In this document: one piece after another, positions 6,409 through 11,128 of the stretch | Position numbering within the stretch: the stretch's first letter is position 1 | Layout: each line of letters opens with the position of its first letter | Assembly (NCBI GenBank): GCA_046723645.1 | Contig: JBKOUY010000232.1 | Coordinates: 1-11,128 of the forward strand | DNA from: DASQUK01 sp046723645 | GTDB lineage: Bacteria; Actinomycetota; Acidimicrobiia; Acidimicrobiales; VFJN01 | Length of the DNA: 11,128 bases | Reading direction: 5' to 3' | Program-made: the position numbers and the translations under genes | Notes under the pieces: model-generated | What the model was told of the DNA's origin: nothing | What the model saw: only the letters and a program-made list of their open reading frames with translations | The model's database searches: none

Positions 6409-7260
6409 TCAGCCGAAGCCGGCGTCCACGTAGACCTCGGCCCGGGCCACGTTGGGGACCACGTCGAACGCGGTCACCTCGCCGGTCACCCGGCCGCGGG
6501 GCGGGATGACGTCGACGAGGCCGTTGGCGCCGCCGACGATGCGGCCGGCCGGGTCGCGGTACACGGCGTAGGCGTGCGGTAGCTCGAGCTCAGTGTCGTA
6601 GCTCGACGACACCACGAACCTCGTGTAGACGCCGAACTCGTCCGAGGACGTGGCGACGTCGGCGACCGTGAACGCGCCCCTGGGAGCGGGTCCCCCTTCG
6701 CCCTCCTCCGCGCGGACGTCGATCCGTCCGATGCCGTGGGGCAGCGGATCGCCGATCTCCGCCCCCAGCCCCAGCCTGGTGCCCGGGTTCACCACCGCCA
6801 CGTCGTGGTGGTAGGTGCCGACGACCGTGTCGTTCGTGTCGTAGACCACCACCCGGACGGTGAAGAACGTGATCGGCTGGCTGGTCGTGTTCTCGAGGAC
6901 CAGGCCGTACGAACCGGCGGGCCCATCGAACCCCTGGTAGGCCGAGAAGCCACTCTCCACGACGGCCAGCCCGGCGATCGGCTCCGCGGGAGCCGTGGTG
7001 GAGGTCGTCGTGCCGTCCGGCGCGCCGGTGCTGGCGGGGCCGTCGCCGGGCTCCGACACCGCCGGGGGAGCGTCCGTGCCCACGGACCGGTCGGCCTCGC
7101 CGTCGTCACCCGCGAAGAGCGCCACGGCCGCACCGATGGCCGCCGCGACCAGGAGCAGGCCGACCGCGATGATCAGCGGCGTGCAAATGCGCCGGCCCCG
7201 GGGGGGACCGGGGGGCTGCGGGGCGGGAGCAGCGCCGGTTTCCTCGCGTGCCTCGCTCAC
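6409..7260 (-). CDS. Membrane-anchored protein with FxLYD-like domains
   Basis: A 283-residue protein that I recognise only by architecture. Residues 1-24 are a Pro/Arg-rich cytoplasmic tail. Residues about 28-50 are one strongly hydrophobic transmembrane segment (PLIIAVGLLLVAAAIGAAVA). Residues 51-95 are an acidic, then Ser/Thr/Pro-rich linker. The rest lies outside the membrane and resembles two beta-sandwich FxLYD-type repeats: YGLVLENTTSQPITFFTVRV with VVYDTNDTVVGTYHHD, then FVVSSSYDTELELPHAYAVY with RDPAGRIVGGA. No catalytic motif is visible; a structural or ligand-binding surface role is an inference. The GTG at 7260 has GGGAGG upstream. It starts 35 bp after carD in the same direction and may share its transcript. 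Its stop lies close to the end of the decarboxylase remnant on the other strand. Confidence 0.75.
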   Translation of the reverse strand: MSEAREETGAAPAPQPPGPPRGRRICTPLIIAVGLLLVAAAIGAAVALFAGDDGEADRSVGTDAPPAVSEPGDGPASTGAPDGTTTSTTAPAEPIAGLAVVESGFSAYQGFDGPAGSYGLVLENTTSQPITFFTVRVVVYDTNDTVVGTYHHDVAVVNPGTRLGLGAEIGDPLPHGIGRIDVRAEEGEGGPAPRGAFTVADVATSSDEFGVYTRFVVSSSYDTELELPHAYAVYRDPAGRIVGGANGLVDVIPPRGRVTGEVTAFDVVPNVARAEVYVDAGFG

Positions 7261-7295
7261 GGCCTCGCCTCCCGGCGTCCGGCCCGCCGAGGGCG

Positions 7296-7778
7296 TCAGG
7301 CGATGGTCTTGGCGAGCCGATCCATGGCGTCGTCCTCGCTGATGTCGAGGGCGAACGCCAGCTCGGACACGAGCACCTGGCGCGCCTTGACGAACATCGA
7401 CTTCTCGCCGGCGGACAGTCCCTTGTCGTTGTCGCGCAGCGCCAGGTTCCGCACCACCTCGGCGACCTGGTACACGTCGCCCGACTTGAGCTTCTCCTGG
7501 TGGTTCTTGAACCGGCGGGACCAGTTGGTGGGCTCGCGCACGTCCTTCTTGGCGAGCACCTCGAAAACGTCTTCCACGTCCTCGACGCTGATCGGGTAGC
7601 GCATCCCGATCTCCTCGGCCTTGTCGACAGGGACCTTGAGGATCAGATCGCCATGGGTCATGCGGAGGACGAAGAAGTCCTTCTCCTCGCCATCGGGCAT
7701 GGTCCGCTTCTCGGTGGCTTCGATGATGGCAGCGCCGTGGTGGGGATAGACCACCCGATCCTTGACGCGAAACGACAC
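7296..7778 (-). CDS. carD: CarD family RNA polymerase-binding transcription regulator
   Basis: A 160-residue CarD, nearly the same length as the Mycobacterium tuberculosis protein. CarD binds the beta subunit of RNA polymerase and stabilises the open complex, especially at rRNA promoters; it is usually essential in mycobacteria. The N-terminal Tudor-like RNAP-interaction domain (about 1-60) begins FRVKDRVVYPHHGAAIIEAT and keeps Arg25. The DNA-binding helical domain carries EPTNWSRRFK with Trp86, the residue that wedges into the -10 region upstream edge, followed by LSAGEKSMFVKARQVLVSEL. The start is GTG at 7778 with AGGAG seven bases upstream. In many actinobacteria ispD/ispF follow carD; here a membrane protein does instead. 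The 188-bp gap to the divergent dehydrogenase carries two inverted repeats. Confidence 0.95.
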   Translation of the reverse strand: MSFRVKDRVVYPHHGAAIIEATEKRTMPDGEEKDFFVLRMTHGDLILKVPVDKAEEIGMRYPISVEDVEDVFEVLAKKDVREPTNWSRRFKNHQEKLKSGDVYQVAEVVRNLALRDNDKGLSAGEKSMFVKARQVLVSELAFALDISEDDAMDRLAKTIA

Positions 7779-7841
7779 GCAGATACTCCTCGGAACGTCC
7801 CTGGGGGTCCCTACAGGATGCCATCTCCGGAAGCACCTGCC

Positions 7842-7866
7842 ACAGTCCGGCCCGACACCCGACTGT
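7842..7866 (+). promoter_or_regulatory. Inverted repeat upstream of carD
   Basis: ACAGTC-N13-GACTGT forms a perfect 6-bp dyad in the divergent gap between carD and the acyl-CoA dehydrogenase, about 64 bp before the carD start. The arm spacing (19 bp centre to centre) could suit a dimeric regulator. No cognate regulator gene is visible, and 6-bp arms are short enough to arise by chance. Confidence 0.3.
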
Positions 7867-7934
7867 CCAGCCGACCTCCACCCGCCGCCCCGTGGCGGCG
7901 TCGGCCTGGCGGGCGACTCGTAACCGCTGATGGT

Positions 7935-7951
7935 GTCGGTCTGCGACCGAC
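7935..7951 (+). promoter_or_regulatory. Operator-like dyad in the acyl-CoA dehydrogenase promoter
   Basis: GTCGGTC-TGC-GACCGAC is a perfect 7-bp inverted repeat with a 3-bp centre. It ends 2 bp before the presumed -10 hexamer (7954-7959), so it fills the -35/-10 spacer. A protein bound there would block RNA polymerase, as expected for a repressor. Which regulator would bind (for example a TetR- or GntR-type fatty-acid regulator) cannot be told. A hairpin role is unlikely, since the site lies before the probable transcription start. Confidence 0.45.
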
Positions 7952-7953
7952 CC

Positions 7954-7959
7954 TACTGT
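7954..7959 (+). promoter_or_regulatory. -10 hexamer of a leaderless acyl-CoA dehydrogenase promoter
   Basis: TACTGT fits the TANNNT actinobacterial -10 pattern and lies 7 nt before the GTG start at 7967. No Shine-Dalgarno sequence precedes that start. The mRNA would therefore begin at or next to the start codon. Only a weak -35 candidate (TGGTGT, 17-bp spacer) is visible. Confidence 0.45.
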
Positions 7960-7966
7960 CCCCTGT

Positions 7967-9199
7967 GTGATCGAATGGACTGACGAGCAGCAGATGGTTC
8001 GGGCGGCGGTGCGCGACTTCATCGAGAAGGAGCTCGTGCCGCACCACCGGGAGCTCGAGCACGGCGACCTGCCGCCGTACGACATCATCCGCAAGCTGTT
8101 CTCGACCTTCGGGATGGACGCGATGGCGCGCGACCGGTTCGCGCGCCAGATCGCCCGGGAGAAGGCCGGGGACACGGGTGTCGAGGACGACGGCGACAGC
8201 CGCGATCCCCAACAGGCCGCCAACGCCGCCGCCTTCCAGATCATCCCCATTGTCGAGTTGTCCCGCTGGAGCCCCGGCATGGTCACGGCGATGGGGGTGT
8301 CGATGGGGCTCACCGCCGCAGCCATCCTGTCGCGGGGAACGGTTGCCCAGAAGGAGCGCTGGGCGCTGCCGCTGCTCACGATGGAGCGGATCGGCTCCTG
8401 GGCCATCACCGAGCCCGGATCGGGGTCCGACGCGTTCGGGTCGATGCGCTCGACGGCCCGGCGGGATGGCGACGAGTACGTCCTCAACGGCTCGAAGACG
8501 TTCATCACCAACGGTCCCTACGCCGACACGGTCGTGTTCATCTGCAAGCTCGACGAGGGCAACCCGCCGTCCGAGCGCAAGATCCTGAGCTTCGTGCTCG
8601 ACTCCGGCACGCCCGGGCTGGAGCAGTCCAAGCCGCTCAAGAAGATGGGGATGCACTCGTCGCCCACCGGGGAGCTGTTCCTGGCGGATGTGCGGGTGGG
8701 GCGGGACCGCCTGATCGGCGAGACCGAGGACGTGGAGGCCGGCGGGCGGACCGCGGCCAAGGCGACCTTTCTCCAGGAGCGGTCGGGCGTGGCGGCGATG
8801 GCCCTGGGAATCATCTCCCAATGCCTCGACCTGTGCGTCGCGTACGCCCGGGACCGGGTGCAGTTCGGCCAGCCCATCGGCGAGTTCCAGCTCATACAGG
8901 ACAAGCTCGCCCGCATGGAGGTCGCCCGCCTCAACACCGAGAACCTCGTCTTCCGGGTGATCGAGGCCACGGCCGCCGGCCGGGGGTTCACCCTGGCGGA
9001 GGCGTCGGCGATGAAGCTCTACACGGCGAGGGCGGCGACCGAGGTGGCGCTCGAGGCGGTCCAGCTGTTCGGCGGCAACGGATACATGGCGGAGTTCCAG
9101 GTCGAGCAGCTCGCCCGGGATGCCAAGGTGCTCCAGATCTACGCCGGCACCGACGAGATCCAGATCACCCACATCGCAAAGGACCTCCTCCGCCGCTGA
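7967..9199 (+). CDS. Acyl-CoA dehydrogenase family protein
   Basis: A 410-residue FAD-dependent acyl-CoA dehydrogenase, expected to introduce the alpha-beta double bond into an acyl-CoA and pass electrons to ETF. The middle domain shows WAITEPGSGSDAFGSM (145-160) and GSKTFITNG (175-183), and the C-terminal domain DRVQFGQPIGEFQLIQDKLA and LFGGNGYMAEF. The usual catalytic Glu of the IYEGT motif is Ala393 (IYAGTDEIQ). Instead Glu271 in LQERSG sits where isovaleryl- and long-chain dehydrogenases place theirs. The N-terminal domain is unusual: the common VPEEYGG stretch is replaced by a charged segment (about 52-85) rich in Arg, Asp and Glu, so it belongs to a divergent subfamily with unknown substrate. 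The GTG at 7967 is the only credible start. It converges on a second dehydrogenase. Confidence 0.92.
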   Translation: MIEWTDEQQMVRAAVRDFIEKELVPHHRELEHGDLPPYDIIRKLFSTFGMDAMARDRFARQIAREKAGDTGVEDDGDSRDPQQAANAAAFQIIPIVELSRWSPGMVTAMGVSMGLTAAAILSRGTVAQKERWALPLLTMERIGSWAITEPGSGSDAFGSMRSTARRDGDEYVLNGSKTFITNGPYADTVVFICKLDEGNPPSERKILSFVLDSGTPGLEQSKPLKKMGMHSSPTGELFLADVRVGRDRLIGETEDVEAGGRTAAKATFLQERSGVAAMALGIISQCLDLCVAYARDRVQFGQPIGEFQLIQDKLARMEVARLNTENLVFRVIEATAAGRGFTLAEASAMKLYTARAATEVALEAVQLFGGNGYMAEFQVEQLARDAKVLQIYAGTDEIQITHIAKDLLRR

Positions 9200-9206
9200 A
9201 GTCGCG

Positions 9207-9221
9207 CCGGACCAGGTCCGG
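9207..9221 (+). terminator. Palindrome after the first acyl-CoA dehydrogenase gene
   Basis: CCGGACC-A-GGTCCGG is a perfect 15-bp palindrome starting 8 bp after the stop codon. As RNA it would fold with a small loop opened from the centre. No T-run follows, so it is a possible GC-only terminator for this convergent pair rather than a standard intrinsic one. Confidence 0.35.
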
Positions 9222-9273
9222 GCGGTCCCGAGGCAATGGCGAACGATGGCCTCGCATCGGACGCGGTCACGAG

Positions 9274-9288
9274 GCCCGCCGGGCGGGC
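9274..9288 (-). terminator. Palindrome at the 3' end of the second acyl-CoA dehydrogenase gene
   Basis: GCCCGCC-G-GGCGGGC is a perfect 15-bp palindrome that reaches the last base of the TAG stop codon (9290-9288) of the minus-strand gene. With the palindrome at 9207-9221 it gives each convergent gene a GC hairpin of identical geometry (7 + 1 + 7). No T-run follows on either strand. Confidence 0.3.
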
Positions 9289-10436
9289 TACAGGCCCAGG
9301 TTGCGGCCGATGATCTCCTTCATGATCTCGGTCGTGCCGCCGTAGATGCGGGTGACGCGGGCATCGGCGTAGGCGCGGGCCACGGGGAACTCCGCCATGT
9401 AGCCGTAGCCGCCGTGGAGCTGCACGCACACGTCGACCACCCGGCCCTGCAGCTCGGTGCACCACCACTTGGCCATCGACGCCTCCTCGGCCGTCAGCTC
9501 CCCGGCGTTGAGGGCGAGCACGCAGCGGTCGATGAAGGTCTGGCCCAGCTCGATCTCGGTGGCCATCTCCGCCATCCGGAAGCGGGTGTTCTGGAACGCG
9601 CCGACCGGCTGGCCGAAGGCCTGCCGCTCCGTGACGTACGTCAGCGTCTGCTCGAACGCCGCCCGCGCCGCTGCGACGCCGGTCGCTGCGATGGAGAGGC
9701 GCTCCTGCGGCAGGTTCGTCACCAGGTACCGGAAGCCCTCGCCCTCCTCGCCCAGCCGGTTGGCGAGCGGCACCCGGACGTCGGTGAAGAACAGCTCGGC
9801 GGTGTCCTGGGCGTGCATGCCGATCTTGTCGAGGTTCCGGCCCCGCTCGAAGCCGTCCATGCCCCGCTCGATCACCACAAGCGACATGCCCCGGTGCCGC
9901 TCGCTCGGATCGGTCTTCACGGCGGTCACCACCAGGTCGGCGTTGATGCCGTTGGTGATGAACGTTTTCGAGCCGTTGACGACATAGTGGTCGCCGTCGC
10001 GCGCGGCGGTCGTCGCCATCGAGGCGAGGTCGGACCCGATCCCGGGCTCGGTCATGGCGATGGCGGTGATCAGCTCCCCCGAGCAGATCCCCGGCAGCCA
10101 TCGGGCCCTCTGGTCCTCGTCGCAGAGCGACAGGAAGTACGGCAGGCAGATGTCGTTGTGCAGGGTCCAGCCCAGGCCGGCGGCGTTGATCCCGGCCAGC
10201 TGGACCTCCTCGCCGATGACCAGGTTGTAGCGGAAGTCGTCGACGCCGCCGCCGCCGTACTCGGTCGGCACTCCCATGCCCAGGAAGCCGTGCTTCCCGG
10301 CAGACCGGAACATGTCCCGGTCGACGATGCCGGCCCGCTCCCACGCCTCGTTGCGCGGCGCCACCTCGGTGGCGATGAAGCGCCGGACGCTGTCCCGGAA
10401 CAGCTCGTGCTCGTCCTCGAACAGGGTGCGGCGCAC
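9288..10436 (-). CDS. Acyl-CoA dehydrogenase, long-chain type (LCAD-like)
   Basis: A 382-residue acyl-CoA dehydrogenase with the full three-domain layout. The N-terminal domain has GFLGMGVPTEYGGGGVDDFR (50-69). The FAD-binding segment is AMTEPGIGSDLASM (127-140) with GSKTFITNG (155-163), and the C-terminal domain has RQAFGQPVGAFQNTRF and LHGGYGYMAEFPVARAYAD. The ending IYGGTTEIMKEIIGRNL is typical of long-chain dehydrogenases: the IYEGT glutamate is Gly366, and the likely catalytic base is Glu245 in LPQERLSIA. It probably acts in fatty-acid beta-oxidation and uses ETF. The GTG at 10436 is chosen because the family N-terminus begins there (RRTLFEDEHELFRDSVRRF). No Shine-Dalgarno sequence precedes it, but a TACGGT hexamer lies 7 nt upstream, suggesting a leaderless mRNA. 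Confidence 0.93.
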   Translation of the reverse strand: MRRTLFEDEHELFRDSVRRFIATEVAPRNEAWERAGIVDRDMFRSAGKHGFLGMGVPTEYGGGGVDDFRYNLVIGEEVQLAGINAAGLGWTLHNDICLPYFLSLCDEDQRARWLPGICSGELITAIAMTEPGIGSDLASMATTAARDGDHYVVNGSKTFITNGINADLVVTAVKTDPSERHRGMSLVVIERGMDGFERGRNLDKIGMHAQDTAELFFTDVRVPLANRLGEEGEGFRYLVTNLPQERLSIAATGVAAARAAFEQTLTYVTERQAFGQPVGAFQNTRFRMAEMATEIELGQTFIDRCVLALNAGELTAEEASMAKWWCTELQGRVVDVCVQLHGGYGYMAEFPVARAYADARVTRIYGGTTEIMKEIIGRNLGL

Positions 10437-10443
10437 GCGGCCG

Positions 10444-10449
10444 ACCGTA
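10444..10449 (-). promoter_or_regulatory. -10 hexamer of the leaderless LCAD-like gene
   Basis: On the minus strand TACGGT fits TANNNT and is followed after 7 nt by the GTG start at 10436, the same spacing as at the other acyl-CoA dehydrogenase gene. It overlaps the opposing hexamer at 10448-10453 by two bases. No clear -35 is visible. Confidence 0.4.
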
Positions 10450-10453
10450 CTCT
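10448..10453 (+). promoter_or_regulatory. -10 hexamer of the leaderless thiamine pyrophosphokinase gene
   Basis: TACTCT fits TANNNT and lies 8 nt before the ATG at 10462. No Shine-Dalgarno sequence lies between them. It overlaps the opposing -10 hexamer through the GTAC palindrome at 10447-10450. No clear -35 is visible. Confidence 0.4.
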
Positions 10454-10461
10454 GGCCCGGT

Positions 10462-11128
10462 ATGAGCGGGGCGGGAGCCGGCACGGTCGTGATCGTCGGG
10501 GGTGGGGGCCCACCCTCGGGCGGCGGGGCACGCGAGCTCGCCGAGGGAACCGGCGCCGGGGCGATCGTCATCGCCGCCGACTCGGGCCTGGAGCCGGCAC
10601 TGAAGCTGGGCCTCGACGTGGCCACGGTCGTCGGCGACATGGACTCGGTGGACCCGGCCGTCCTGGCGGCCGCGGCGGGCGCTGGCACCGGCGTCGAGCG
10701 GCATCCCGAGGCCAAGGACGCCACCGACCTCGCCCTCGCACTCGACGCCGCCCTGGCCCGGCACCCGAGGCGGATCGTGGTCGTCACCGGGGCCGGGGAC
10801 CGCCTGGACCACACCCTGTCGCTGGCCCAGCTCCTGACCGCACCGCTCACGGCCGGGGTCGAGGTCGAGGCGTGGATCGGCGACGCCCACCTCAGCGTGG
10901 TCCGGGACCGGACCGTGCTCCGGGGAGAGCCGGGCGACCTGGTGTCGCTGGTGCCGGTGCACGGGGCCGCCCGGGGGGTCGTCACCGACGGGCTGCTGTA
11001 CCCCCTGCGCGACGAGGACCTGCCCGTCGGATCGACCCGCGGCGTCAGCAACGAGCTGGCCGCCCCCGAGGCGTCGGTGCGGCTCCGCTCCGGCGTGCTG
11101 ATGGCGGTGCAGCCCGGGATGGCCGGGA
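10462..11128 (+). CDS. Thiamine pyrophosphokinase, nearly complete at window edge
   Basis: The visible 222 residues match thiamine pyrophosphokinase, which transfers pyrophosphate from ATP to thiamine to make the cofactor thiamine diphosphate in the cytoplasm. Motifs in order: VIAADSGLEPALKLGLDV (36-53), VVGDMDSV (56-63) for Mg-ATP binding, EAKDATDLALAL (83-94), GAGDRLDHTLSLAQLL (110-125), and the C-terminal thiamine-binding half with LYPLRDEDLPVGSTRGVSNE (179-198) and SVRLRSGVLMAV. The family usually ends just after that last strand, so only a few residues are cut off. The much longer actinobacterial SteA protein also has such a domain, but its extra N-terminal part is missing here. The ATG at 10462 is chosen from the domain start and the -10 hexamer 8 nt upstream. 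It diverges from the LCAD-like gene across 25 bp. Confidence 0.88.
   Translation, partial: MSGAGAGTVVIVGGGGPPSGGGARELAEGTGAGAIVIAADSGLEPALKLGLDVATVVGDMDSVDPAVLAAAAGAGTGVERHPEAKDATDLALALDAALARHPRRIVVVTGAGDRLDHTLSLAQLLTAPLTAGVEVEAWIGDAHLSVVRDRTVLRGEPGDLVSLVPVHGAARGVVTDGLLYPLRDEDLPVGSTRGVSNELAAPEASVRLRSGVLMAVQPGMAG

Noticed and set aside
7261..8511. Very long minus-strand open frame through carD and into the acyl-CoA dehydrogenase gene
   Set aside because: Only the part from the GTG at 7260 downward looks like a protein. The rest is Arg/Gly/Pro-rich antisense reading typical of high-GC DNA.

Overview
The window is very GC-rich, uses many GTG start codons, and carries a CarD-type RNA polymerase-binding protein, two ECF sigma factors with fused C-terminal SnoaL-like domains, two acyl-CoA dehydrogenases, and at least three genes whose promoters look leaderless. 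This combination points to a high-GC actinobacterium. An environmental Acidimicrobiia-like genome is my best guess, but it is inferred from gene style and no marker gene is present. There are no tRNA or rRNA genes, CRISPR arrays, transposases or integrases.

Left part (1-1381): a small accessory cluster with the 5' end of a VOC/glyoxalase gene (-), a DUF1801 gene (+) and a PhnB-like VOC gene (-). The last two form a convergent pair bracketed by two copies of a 71-bp imperfect direct repeat in the same orientation, with a third, shorter core just upstream of the PhnB-like gene. The repeat is not explained by any gene.

Sigma-factor block (1382-5010): an ECF41/SigJ-type sigma gene sits 1 bp behind a gene for an atypical NAD(P)-binding epimerase, both on the minus strand. 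A near-consensus ECF41 promoter lies in front of this pair, so the operon is probably activated by its own sigma factor. The -35 element overlaps the start codon of a second, divergent SnoaL-fused sigma factor (SigG/TIGR02960-like), which is followed by a RibD-C/dihydrofolate reductase-like gene.

Middle (5123-7778): a ureohydrolase of the agmatinase family with all six metal ligands, followed directly by a 5'-truncated and frameshifted remnant of a PLP-dependent amino-acid decarboxylase. Convergent to these are a membrane-anchored protein with FxLYD-like domains and carD, which may be co-transcribed.

Right part (7779-11128): a control region with two inverted repeats, then two convergent acyl-CoA dehydrogenase genes whose catalytic glutamate appears to be of the LCAD/IVD (ERL) type. 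The window ends in a nearly complete thiamine pyrophosphokinase gene. Both dehydrogenase genes have a TANNNT hexamer exactly 7 nt before a GTG start. The second dehydrogenase and the kinase diverge from a 25-bp gap in which two opposed -10 hexamers overlap on a GTAC palindrome.
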